Shown here: in pieces, positions 32,741 through 43,968 of the stretch
How the letters are laid out: the number at the start of each line of letters is the position of its first letter
Numbering within the stretch: position 1 is the stretch's first letter
Source: Larimichthys crocea
Lineage: Eukaryota > Chordata > Actinopteri > Sciaenidae
Length of the DNA stretch: 64,000 nucleotides
Direction: 5' to 3'
Assembly: GCF_000972845.2 (NCBI RefSeq)
Contig: NC_040032.1
Location: 15,403,358 to 15,467,357 of the forward strand
Program-made: the position numbers and the translations under genes
Notes under the pieces: generated by a model
Seen by the model: only the letters and a program-made list of their open reading frames with translations
Told to the model about the DNA's origin: nothing
The model's database searches: none

Positions 32741-33372
32741 CACTCAATATCTAACAGCCTGGCCTGTCATCTGCTGGCTAACTTCTGAACTACATCTCTG
32801 CCTTTCCTTAATAGCAGCAGCAGCAGCAGCAGTATCTATCCACCAAACCATACTGCTACCAAAGAAATAAATATATTAAAATAACAAGCAATTGATAAAT
32901 ACTTGATTATAAGCTGTAATCCTCAGACAGGTCTGTCAAAAAGGGAAAAAAAAGAAAACACCACACCTCAAATGTGTACTCGCTCTTTCTGAGCCAAAGC
33001 TCTGACTCACACCTCCTCACAGTCTGCTGTCAGGGAAACACTGGTTGTAGTGGGTGGATGAATAAGTCTGTGTGGAGGTATTACACTGAAACCTGCTGGA
33101 CGTTTGAATAGGACACAGTTACAGGCCGATCAGCCTCCATTTCACTGTGTGAGACAGCTCTATAGGTTTGTCCATACCGGGGAGGCGGATTCGTCATCAG
33201 GCCCTCCACTTACATTCAAAGTAGTAACCCAAGAATCATTAATGGGTACTAAAGGGTAAGTATGGTATGCTAAGAGGTGCATCAATCAGATAATGGCCAC
33301 AATATACTACCATTTGTAGAATATTCATTATTGTAGAAATTCTAAGTAACCCTTTTAGCCATGCGAGTGACA

Positions 33373-33690
33373 CGGCTCTCTGGATGTCTGTATATCGATC
33401 GGTCAGCCGCACCAGACTCAACTGTCTCCACAAGTATCGGATGGATTGCCATGAAATTTTGCACACATGACCCAGTGGATCAATCATCATCAATATCTTT
33501 TTTTTTTTTTTCCACCAGCAGCAAGTCAAAGTTTCAATTTTGAGTTCATTCAGTCCTCCTGGACAGTCCAATCAGCTTCAGCTGTGGCCTACTTTGTGTT
33601 TTTGTGTACATGGTACACATTATGTTCATCAGGATGTTAACATTACCTCCATGAATAATGCGAGCATGTTGGCAGTAGCAGTTAACTCAA
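33373..33690. repeat. Dispersed repeat D, copy 2
   Basis: Contains ATGGATTGCCATGAAATTTT and CATCAGGATGTTAACATTAC, short motifs of a common fish dispersed repeat. The relation to 28430-28715 is by shared motifs only. Confidence 0.45.
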
Positions 33691-35399
33691 AGCATCAGTG
33701 TGCTTACCCAGCAAACATTTACTCGACCTGCAACCAACAGACGTCGAGTCACAAAGTGAAAACAGTCGTAGGGGGATGGTGACTTTGGAGGATTTGGGCT
33801 ACACTAAATATAAATTTCAATGCTTGTTTTTGTTCTGCTACTCTGGGTAACACTAAAAATGTGTTAATTTATTAATTCCTGATTTATAATTATTCATAAT
33901 TAAAGAAAATATGGACCAGTATTAGTAACTAAACCTTTAACCAAATGAATGAACTAAATTTGCTGCTCAGCATTTGAGCCACATCTTATTTTACGTTGTG
34001 GGTGGACATTTCTGAATTGCATGACACTTGATCACAGTTGTAGTTTATTCAGTTACGCTATTGTAAAGCAAATTTTCCTCTAAATCACCATTCCTCATTC
34101 GAGTTGTGACTCAAAGTATGTTGGACGTCTTGTCAGATCTATTGATGACGCAGTTTGAGGAAATGCTGGGAATGAGGTAAAGTAAAAATAGAAAATTGAG
34201 GAGGATTAAATGGGAAATAGGGAAAAAGTAGCACACATAAATAAGAAACCAAACACGAAATGACAAAAACATGTTGGCTGATCTTTGTAAAGAGACCTCA
34301 CAGTCATCGATATGGCATCTTAGATCTTTCTTTCTTTAAATATATTTGGAATAAGATAATAAATAGATATCAGTATGATATCCAAAGATGAGACGTGTAA
34401 ACTGCCATGAAATAAAAAAGGAACTAAATATCAGTGAATATTTATTAACTTTATATATCTGAATACACTTCTCTTTTCCAAAATCAAATCAAATGTGTGC
34501 TTTATTTATGAATGTACTCATTCTTTTTTTGGCTTTCCAACTTTGCTTCATATAATCTAACATTCATTTGCCCCCCTCATATCATTTATTTACTCACGCT
34601 GGCAGCTTGATTCTTCACAAACGTGTCTCAGTCTCGGATTCAGAGGAGTTGCTCATGAGTCATGCTTTTGATTTCATTTATTTAAAGACTGACCCTTGTT
34701 GTTGCGCTTCTACCCGAGCTGCCAACACGTGTTGTTTTGTTCAGACTCAGAGTCTTAAGACACTGAGATCGTCTCACTTCCCAACCATGGAGAGTATTTT
34801 CCCAACTTATCACGTAAGTGCCTTCTGGATAATGAGCTCTACACGCCTCCCTCCACTTCCCACATTATCCACCGTCTCCCTCCCTTCACCCCTGCAGTCA
34901 CCCCTGATCAACATTTTTCACATTGTTAATCACTTATGTCAGCTTCTGGTAATTATAGACAATTAATCATGTGTGATTCAGTGTCCCTCTCTCTCCGTCA
35001 GCATTGTGCTCTACACCGTGTGAGCAGGAACGACAAAGGTGAAACTGCCTTTATTAAGTACGCAGCACCAGGGAGTGAACTCCCCAGTGATAAGCAGCAT
35101 GTTGCAGTGCTTTGGCTTACACTTCCTTGAGGCGAGCGATAAAGGCCAGGTGGAGATTAAATTACATTAATTCCTTCGCCAGAAGCCCTGACCCAGAATG
35201 ACTTACAAGACAAGGAGGATGGAGTGATGAGCTGTAGTGAAACTACTGCCAAAGTACTAAAAAATGAATAAACCATCACTGCCCCCAACCTATCATAATA
35301 AACAGCCTCAACGGGCTCCACTGAGTCTAACTGAAACTTAAAATGCACATACATGTATGAACAGGTGAGTTTTTAAATCTTCATTTCTTGTTTTCATCT

Positions 35400-35760
35400 G
35401 CCCCGTAGTATAAAACAGCATCTTGGTGGTCCTGCCTCCGTCGGCTTCACGCTAATCCAAAGAATGGGCACAAAATGTGGACGTGGGTGGAGTTGAGGTG
35501 GGCTGAATAAAGCGTGGTTGCTCAAACAAGCCACCTGTAACGGCCTTCATCTAATTTAAACGGATAAATTAAATAATAATTAGCTATAAAGACCAAAACC
35601 ATTATTGTACAAGGCTGTTCATTTCTACATTTTGAAAATGGGATCTCATTTTGGAGCCAGTTCCAAGTAGCTGCTGGAGGAACTGCAGTTTTTGGTACGT
35701 CTTTTGTAGTTTCACTTCACAGTCGTGGAGGTTACCGCTTGACCTGCCCCCACCTAAAAA
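35400..35760 (+). repeat. Dispersed repeat C, copy 3
   Basis: Contains TTAGCTATAAAGACCAAAAC, GGAACTGCAGTTTTTGGTAC and the 5' part of the family (GGTGGGCTGAATAAAGC). It lies a few hundred bases upstream of the vsig1 start. Confidence 0.65.
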
Positions 35761-36018
35761 TATTAACGGCTAAATCGACGGTTTTCAAAAAACAACACAG
35801 TGCGCACACCCTGTAGGGCAAACATGGATATGCAAACATTGTGTTATCAACATCCACAGTATCAGTCCATTACTAAGCATAGTGTAACCTTGCCTATGAT
35901 ACTGTTGGGTTCTAGTTCCTCTCTTCTGGTGCTGTCTGCAACAGTCAGTGCTGTAGGTAGACTGTGGAAAGTTTAGTTCTTAAGAGGCTCTTTGAGTGTA
36001 CTGCAACATTCGGTGACT

Positions 36019-36061
36019 ATGTGCTCCACACTGCACTTGGTGGTGCTTATAAGCATGATAG
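36019..36061 (+). CDS. vsig1: vsig1 first coding exon (signal peptide)
   Basis: This short exon encodes MCSTLHLVVLISMI plus the first base of a Gly codon. It ends at a gtaact donor and is followed by a 105-bp intron to the acceptor at 36165-36166. It was chosen because it gives a hydrophobic leader, the right phase (G plus GA), and an in-frame junction to the V domain. Confidence 0.8.
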
Positions 36062-38758
36062 GTAACTACATTTCTGCGTCTTCCTCTTGTAATCTGTGAT
36101 TTTTTTTTTTTTTTTTATGCATCAGGTTTAATTTTTATTAACCCCGATCTATGTGTTGTTTTGCAGGATGTGTCGATCTGATCACAGTCAGCACTCCCCA
36201 CAAAAGGGTCAACGTTACAGTGGGTGAAAGTGTCCTACTCCAGTGTATGTTCGACACCATCAGCGACACTAAGGGCCTTACCATCCAGTGGGACTTCGAT
36301 TCACCGTCCTCCATTGCACCACAGCAGGTAGGTGCTGCTCACACCAGAGCTTTGAGGCACAAATGTGATTCAAATGTGAAATATTGTCAACTTGTTGTGG
36401 AAGGATGCTGTATATAACATCAGGCGTGAATATTTCTTAATGCATTTTATTGAGAACAACTGTTGTCCAAGTCCAGTTGCTCACAGTGTTTGTTTGACGA
36501 TTGCATGAACACATCGGCAGTTGTGTGTTTCTCTCGAGCTTACAAACGCAGGTCAAAATCACACCAAAATGTGGCCTGTTGTCTTCTTAACGTAATTATT
36601 CATAATCAAATATCGTATTAAAGATATCCAGAGTTGCTTGTATTTTAGATTACTTAACAACACACATTTCGCTCGTACATGCAGCAGTGCCGCCTAAATG
36701 TGAGGAGCCACACCTCACTGAGTCCACTTGACTCTTATTGATGAGCTCTTATGATGAGTTTTAAATGATTTTAACATGTTTAATTATCTGCCAGAGGTAA
36801 TCAAGTTACTTGGTACGATCAACGTTACACCTAAATCACTCTTTTAGGCCCTGGGGACAACTTGTACTTTTTTAAATTTAATATGTACTAAGTCAAGGAC
36901 ACTATGTACTATTACTTTTTCATATTGTTAATAATAAGTGAGAAATCTCTCCTGTGGAAATAGTAAAATGCTTTTAAGGAAGTGTTCCTGAAGCAGACAG
37001 AACACAGTGTTTCTGATGAATTTGAGGAACTTTCAATCATCAGGGTCTCTTATTCCAACCAGCACTGTGAAATAACGGTATACATTCAATAAAAAGTGTT
37101 TGATTGTGTCAGATAGTCTAACCTGTTGCTATTTGTTTCCAGGTGTATTACTATCAGGCAGGGAATTATGTCGTTACTACCTACAAGGACAGGCTTGAGC
37201 TTCCCTCTTCTCCTGCCACAACCAGAAACGCCTCAATAATAATACGCAACATGCAACTATCGGACACGGGAGTCTATACCTGTGAGGTTCACAACATTCC
37301 TGATGTGACTGGAAAGTCCCAGGTCACTATCTTGGTGAATGTTCATGGTAAGTTTTATTGACTTTAAAGAAAGGTCCACAGGTGAGGAGGTTCAAATATT
37401 GTAAATGCAGATCATTACTTTGAAAAACCAGAGTTTATCTATCCATCGGTCACTAATTCAAGTAGTAGTAGAAGAGTGTGTGTGAGTGTACAGTTGGTCC
37501 GACCACACCCATGAGCAGTATCGGCTGAATATTTGAATTATGAGAGAAAGCAGAAGGTGCTCTATTGTTCTGCTTTCACAGTTGGACCTGGGTGGAGCCT
37601 GATAGAAACAAGTCTGAACCTTGTACCGGCGCTTTCGGCGCCATTATTCTCCTGCTTGTAAGTGTGGCTACATGTAAATGGAGAGCACAAAGCACGCCGT
37701 CAGCCTCTTTGGAGTTTGGTCTTAGATCTTATTTTTGATTCTGGAGTTTTTGATTCCATAGCAACCGTTCTGCTTCCTCATTTGTCTTTCCTCTCAATCA
37801 TTTTCGTGTGAAAGCACCGCCGCATTAGTCACGTCTGAGTCAGCTACTCTTTCACTTTCACCTGAGTACTTTCAACATGAAGAGCCAGTGAATTATTGAA
37901 ACCAAAGCAAGATTACTCCGATCTCAGTCGGATACTTCAATACTCTTTCCACATTATAGATCTATTATCAGTGTTATAACATTAACGCTGTGTTAAAATT
38001 GTGGCCCTGAATATTGTGATTAGGGAATTACATTCAGTTTGAATCCTCTCATTCACCGAGTTACCAGGGACAACCTTGCAGGCCTCAGTATCCTCAGTAG
38101 TTTCCATGGTTACTGCAGCAGTCTCCTCATTGTCAGTGTTGGAAAATTAGAGTAGGGCTGTGACTGCATCCTTGTACTGCATACAGAATATATGTCAGCA
38201 TCTGCTGCATGCTAAGCACACGTCATGTATTTCGAATCACCGGCCCTTATGAAAATGTCTGCAGGGCAGTTTACATACTGAATGCGGTGCTGCATAAAGT
38301 GCCGTATGAATATGTAAGGCTGATTATCATGGGATCAAACATGATTTCCATCATCGCTCGCATAGAATTGTGACAACATTTTTTTAAGGAGAGCGAACAA
38401 ATCTGTCATAAATGAACAAATAAGTGTGTAACATTTAGCTCATAAAATATGAAGTTAGGTCCGGTCTGAAAAGTCTGATGATTAGTAAGCATGAAATAAA
38501 CACACAGGAGCAGGGAGCGACACACTCGCTGCCTCTGGATGATTAAAGGACAAACACGTGACGTCCTGTTTGACTAACAATAAGCAAAGGACTGACATCT
38601 GGGTAGCAGCTTTGTTAATAGATGCACAGATTCATACATGCTATCTTTTCTCTACTTTGATGTGACTTTAACAACCTATTTTGAATAAGCAAATGAACAA
38701 CATACAGTATATTTCATTATATCATTTATCATCGGCTCATCCGGGATGTGGCACAAAG

Positions 38759-38790
<32 letters not shown>

Positions 38791-40369
38791 TAAAAGGACA
38801 GTATACTCTCTACATAAACAGAAATAAACATCAGCTGACAGCAATAACAACCATGTTGATTTTATACAATTATCCAAAATGTTCACAAAAACGAGAGACA
38901 TAGAAAAAGGTCTGAAGATTAAATTAAAACGTGTGTTTGTTTCTATCAGAGCTTCCTTATTAATTCTCTTATGAGCCCCACAGGCTGTGAGGAGACCCAA
39001 CCTGGTAACCAATGGAAACATAAAGTGGTTAAAACAGTTCATTAGGAGTTCATAATGCCATGTAAAATAATATCACTGACATCGCAGAATGAGTACTTTT
39101 ATATATATACTTTAAGAACATTTTCTTTTATTTAAATTTTACTTGTAATGGAGTATTTTTAAATTGAAGTACTTTGACTTTAGTAGAGAGTACTTTTTCC
39201 ATCACAGTTTTACAATTACAGTGGTTAGATGAAGCTGCCAGTGATTGATTGAACAATGGTAAATGTGTACTACATATTATATTCCAAAGAAGTCTCAACA
39301 CATATATTATAACGGGTCAAAAACAGCACAGTACATATCATGATGATAAGAAGTAGTAGTTTCTTAAAATTTGACTACAGTATAGTGTTTAATATTTAAA
39401 TTTTAAAACACAAATTCTGTTACCAAATCTGATCAATTTACTCAGCAGCTGTTGCTGAAATGATATGAAAAATATCAATGATATAAATTATAAATGTTTT
39501 TCTTCATGAAGTCTCTTTATTAAATCAAGTAGATTTAATGGAGTCAACATTAAACCATCTGATACACTCATACATCCTCCTTGTTGTCTGTCAGAGAGGC
39601 CCTCTACTCCTTACTGCTCCACCCATGGTAATGTGGAAACGGGTCACCTGGTCACTCTGACCTGCCACAGTGAAGAGGGGATCCCGCCACCAATGTACAC
39701 CTGGACCAGACTGGATCAGGCGAAGACGAGGAGAACTATGCTGGGAATGAGTGAGTACCGTGTTCGTTTGTGATATACTTATTAACATGTAAACATTCAT
39801 ACTTTTCTAAACTTGTGCACTTGTTTCCTCAGTGACCAAATCTGGGAAACTGGAATTTAGAAACATATCTCAGTTTGAGTTCGGGGAGTACCAGTGCAAC
39901 GCCACAAATTCAGTGGGATTTGCAATTTGTACTATCGAGCTGAGTGCTGGTAAGTTTATTGTTTTTCTTTTTTGTGATTATGGCAACAAAAGAAATACCT
40001 AAAAGGGACTAATTCATGGTTTCATTCATTCATATAGATAGTGGAGATGGAGTCGTTGCTGGCGCAGTGATCGGCGCGTTGCTCGGCTGTGTCTTGATCA
40101 TCCTGGTCGTGTGGTTCATCGCTCACGCTTTGAAGAAACACAAATACAAGGCGGTCAAAGCGGCCGAGGCCAACGAGATGAAGTGAGATTTTAGAAGAGT
40201 TTACAAATGACGTGATGAAATTCAACAGCATCAAGTGTGTGTGTAATATCAACTCTCTCTCTCGTCCACTAGGAGGAGCCCTCACCAGGCTCAGGAAGCC
40301 TCGGATGGCGTTCCTATGGCAACCAGAGGCAGCAGCCTCCACGCTGAGGGGGATGAGCCGCAAGCCTGA
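36019..40369 (+). CDS. vsig1: V-set/C2-set immunoglobulin membrane protein, VSIG1-like
   Basis: Type I adhesion protein of the CTX family (VSIG1, GPA33, CXADR relatives). Mammalian VSIG1 is a junctional protein of gastric and germ epithelium. Coding exons: 36019-36061, 36167-36327, 37143-37347, 39595-39750, 39833-39949, 40038-40182 and 40273-40369; total 924 bp, 307 residues. Residues 1-15 form a short signal peptide (MCSTLHLVVLISMIG). The V domain has Cys41, Trp56 and Cys115 (DTGVYTC). The C2 domain has Cys160-Cys210 plus the extra CTX-family pair Cys144-Cys221. One membrane helix spans about 233-256, followed by a basic stop (KKHKYK) and a tail of about 50 residues. Motifs VNVTVG, TIQW, ETGH and EYQCNATN favour VSIG1 over GPA33. 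The tail lacks the long Glu/Pro-rich extension of mammalian VSIG1. The family is firm; orthology is moderately sure. Confidence 0.85.
38760..38785 (+). repeat. GT dinucleotide microsatellite
   Basis: About 13 perfect GT units in a vsig1 intron. Confidence 0.95.
39090..39210 (+). repeat. 3' fragment of the AGTACATTTACTCAAG repeat
   Basis: Contains TTTTACTTGTAATGGAGTAT and TAGAGAGTACTTTTTCCATC, the right end of the family. It lies in a vsig1 intron. Confidence 0.6.
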
Positions 40370-40660
40370 AAAAAGACCTGTTGAAAACAATTGGAGCGAC
40401 GTCACTATTAAGAATAACAGGATGTTCGGTTTTGAACGTACGTCATTCTCAAATCAATGTGATGAAGCTCGTGTGCTTCAGGTCTTAAGTTCTGTGTTTT
40501 TTCTGAATCAAGGAAGTCACAATTCAACCATGCAACATTTGTTTTTTTTACTGAGGATTAGCTTGAATTGCTTTGGTTTGTTTTGTTTTACCAGTTCATA
40601 GTTAGTAATTAATATTAGTGTGATATTCATGTTGATGAGCCCTGCATTGGATATACAAGC

Positions 40661-40851
40661 TACACTGTTGCCCATCTCATGAAATGATTGTGACAGTTTA
40701 TTCTTGATAGATAAAGTGTATCTTGATCAATCTCTTCCGAACACATCACGGTGAAAATTAAAGCACCATTAACCCGATGTGTATAAATAGGAATAAAAAC
40801 AGGAATGTGTCTGACAAACAAAATTATTACAACTTTATGGGCAACAGTGTA
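40661..40851 (+). mobile_element. MITE copy 2, TIR CACTGTTGCCCAT
   Basis: A 191-bp element flanked by TA with inverted ends TACACTGTTGCCCAT and ATGGGCAACAGTGTA. It is in the same orientation as copy 1 and about 290 bp after the vsig1 stop, so it probably lies in the vsig1 3' UTR. Confidence 0.85.
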
Positions 40852-40899
40852 TATGATATTAGAACAAATATGAGGGCAAATAATCAGTGAAACATTGTG

Positions 40900-41762
40900 T
40901 AACAAGCTTATTCCATGTTTTTGCGTTTCACTATGAGCTTTTCTTAAATGCAACCCAAAAAAGGTTGATGAGAAACAAAATGTGATGATGTGCAGCACAT
41001 TGAAACCCCGTGTTATATTAAAAATAGCACAAATACAACTTATAAAATGTTGAAACTGAGATTTTTTATTGTTTTTGGAAAATAATATGCCCATTTTAAA
41101 TTTGATGCCAGCTGTAATTTTGAAGGTGGCATGTTTTCCCTTTTTCACTTGGGGTCAATTTCAGCTGCTCAACAGTTCGGGGTCTCCTTTATCAGCTCTC
41201 ATGTTTTATACTGCGCCAAACATTTTCAATAGGTGACAAGTCTGGACTCCAGGTTCTTTTACTACGGAGCCATGCTGTTGTAATACATGCAGAATGCAGT
41301 TTGGTTTGGCATCGTCTTGCTGAAAAAAACAAGGCCGCTCCTGAAAAAGACATTGTTTACTTGGCAGCATATGTTGCTCCAAGTTTATATTTTTCCACAT
41401 TAATAGCATCTGTGTTTGATGCCGTGCCATCTAATATTGTTTTTTGGCCTTGTCCCTCGTGTACAAAGATTCTTTCGGATTCTCTGAATCTTTTAATATT
41501 ATGAATGGTAGAAAATGAAATCCTCAGATTCTTTTTTAAAATGATTGCACTATTTACCAGTGATGTCTTTCACAAAGCGGTTAACCTCTCTCATCTTTAC
41601 TTCACAAAGACTCAGCCTCTCTCAGATGCTCATTTTTATCCAATCATGTTATCAACTTGTTGCCAGTTAACCTCATTAATTGTGAGATGTTTCATCATCA
41701 CATTTTGTTTCTATTTACATTTTACAAAACGTGCCACCTTTTTTGGAAACGGGGTCATATAT
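40900..41762 (-). mobile_element. Degenerate Tc/mariner-superfamily transposon
   Basis: Minus-strand frames broken by stops include FQQDDAKPNC, followed by a degraded region resembling the DDE transposase signature FQQDNAP. The nucleotide motifs CAACAGTTCGGGGTCTCC and GATTCTCTGAATCTTTTAAT are ones I recall from an abundant fish DNA transposon family, possibly of the TcMar-ISRm11 type. It ends near GGAAACGGGGTCAT. It is non-functional. Confidence 0.6.
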
Positions 41763-42602
41763 TAAGACATGAAAATTGTTTTATTTGTACTTTAGTTAAT
41801 CTTTGGTGATACGAGCATCTGCAGATAAAGTATGACAGAGATCCTGATTAAATAAAATATTGTGTTTTCTGAGCCATTGAGTCGTGCAGCCCTTCAAGTG
41901 TGACTATTTAATTGACGACATCAAGTGTCATCTAGGTGGCAGCAAAGTTACACTGAAGCCTCAGTATTCATTCAGGGTAATGTCCCTGAGATTAATATGA
42001 AGATTTGTCTGAGTTTCAGTAAATTTCTTAGCTGATATCAAATCTTATTTAAGACTAAGCCTTATGGCTGCTTTAATAAATAAATAAAACTACCCTATAG
42101 AGCAGGGTATAGCACCAGCAACACTATCCTATGTCCCACATAAACTCCAGATTCCTCAGCTAGACATAGCTCCTACTTTTATACATGAAGAATAGACTTG
42201 TGCATATATAATCACAATATTTATGGTTCCAGGTGAATTACACATATTTTGTACTATAGAGTCATGTCAACATTATTTATTTCCCCATTGTATAAAAAGT
42301 ATTGAACACCTCCTTCTTTGGCACAACCACATCCATAAATTTAACACAAAGCAAACTCCTCTACCCTCTGCCAATGCTAAGCTAGTGTGTGATCATTTCA
42401 ATATGTTTCCTTTAACTGAGCTGCCAAACAGAGAGTGTACTTGCACCCCCTTCATTTTAATTAGCCTTACACATGTCACACCTCAGCCAAGGATAGTTTA
42501 TGCAAACCCAGAGGTTGCTTTCACTGGTACACAACACAGGTCATATTGTACCGACTCAAATAGAGCTTGTTCGATTACATCCATGTGAACACAACTCATT
42601 TT

Positions 42603-42910
42603 TTATCATAGGAGCACTCATAGTGACTTATAATGAATTATAACTAGTTTGACTAGTTATAAACTTACATAATAATCACTTGTAGCATGTGCATGAAAAT
42701 GCATTACACTCTATGTAACCAATAATAACTTACAACTCTGCAAAGACTGTTATAGCATACTACAGTTGATTGTTGAGGTCTGTGTATTAGTGAGCGTAGT
42801 TGGTAATAATGTGTTATAAGCCACATCAGTCAACCTCTGGTTTATAACTAGTCAAGAGCATCCGAAGGACACTTGAAGTATTAATTCATTATAAGTCACA
42901 TTTATAATAT
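42603..42910. repeat. Imperfectly palindromic repeat
   Basis: Left part has ACTTATAATGAATTATAACT and right part TTAATTCATTATAAGTCACA, with two TTATAACTAG-like segments inside. Probably a decayed non-autonomous DNA element. Confidence 0.5.
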
Positions 42911-43599
42911 TCTATGACTTGTTTTTATGTTGATCATAAGACATGCATTACAATTCAGTATGAATAATAATACATATTGTATTATAGTGGTTCATTTGTC
43001 CTGCTAACTGTAAGATACATGATTGAATTTGTTAATAATTAAGCATTTCAGCAAAAAACAACAACAAAAAAAACATTAATTTCTAATTACTACACCACAT
43101 TTGTAGATCTAATCATGTTAAAATAAGTTTGAATTTCTACTGTGACACGTCGTATGCACTCATCTCACTGAAATGATATCACAATAATACAATAATCCTA
43201 GTGTCGTGAACTCCTGGACTTTGGATGCAGCTTTCTGTTACATAACTGTAGCACGTTACTCATCAAAGCTGAACTTAGGTACCTCTGAATTTATGTGTTC
43301 CTTTTTTTCCATGCCAGTGCCGTCGCTCATGTGGACATCACTCGTCGCCCTGCTGGTCCACCGCTTTCTCATCGGCCTCAGCTGTACTTTCATTATCGGT
43401 AACTTATTGTAATGATATTGTCTGAAGGGTAATATTATGGACAATTATATGTATTTTGTGCAATACCATCACGTGATAATTTGACTCTATAAGATCAACA
43501 AAATCAAGCCATTTGAGACGGTACACATTTAATTGTTTCAAGTGCAATTCAGGAGACATTCATACTAGTGGAGCATAGAGTAGCTGAAGTATTAGAACA

Positions 43600-43770
43600 T
43601 AGAAAACAATCAACAAATGTCAATCACAAGGGCTGGAGCCTGGATTTGAACTCAATCGAACTTAAAAATGGCCACCGATGGTCCCCATTGAACCTGACAG
43701 AGCATGAGGGGATGTGCAGAGAAGAACATCAGAAAATCTCTGAATGCAGGTCTTCTGAATGTGTCCCGTC
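43600..43770 (+). pseudogene. Tc1-like transposase C-terminal remnant
   Basis: The translation contains WSLDLNSIELKNG and RWSPLNLTEHEGMCREE, which parallels the Tc1 C-terminus (SPDLNPIENLW, RSPSNLTELERFCKEEW). Only this fragment is present; the catalytic core is missing. Confidence 0.65.
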
Positions 43771-43968
43771 ATAGCCAAAGAAACTCAAGGCAGTAATCGC
43801 TGCCAATTGTGTTTATGTCAGTTTGTAATATCCTATTTTTTGTTCTGTTCTAAGTGGTATGGAGCGTAGTTTGATGAGTAAAAAAGTATATATACGGCTG
43901 CTACATACAGTAGGTGAACCTACTGCAGGCTAACTAATAAGGCACAGAAGTTAGGGGACCTTCCAGGA

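Larger units (their letters stand above)
26931..36018. other. Intergenic region between gabrb4 and vsig1
   Basis: Nine kb without a recognisable gene. It holds a LINE/SINE tail (27770-27992), a MITE copy (29838-30079), related dispersed repeats (28430-28715 and 33373-33690), a poly-A run near 30969-30988, a long CA repeat (32671-32736) and a repeat at 35400-35760. Open frames up to 196 codons exist, but they are low-complexity or lack any family signature. The region just before 36019 must contain the vsig1 promoter; no clear TATA element was identified. Confidence 0.6.
40370..43968. other. Region between the convergent vsig1 and tmlhe genes
   Basis: Holds the vsig1 3' UTR and the tmlhe 3' UTR, with no further gene recognised. 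Contents: a 191-bp MITE (40661-40851), a degenerate DNA transposon (about 40900-41762), an imperfectly palindromic repeat (42603-42910) and a Tc1-like transposase remnant (43600-43770). The poly(A) sites of the two genes are not resolved. Confidence 0.6.

Noticed and set aside
34568..34966. 132-codon plus-strand ORF
   Set aside because: No domain, signal or conservation clue. Length is compatible with chance in this much sequence.
40022..40405. 127-codon minus-strand ORF
   Set aside because: Shadow of the vsig1 transmembrane and tail exons.
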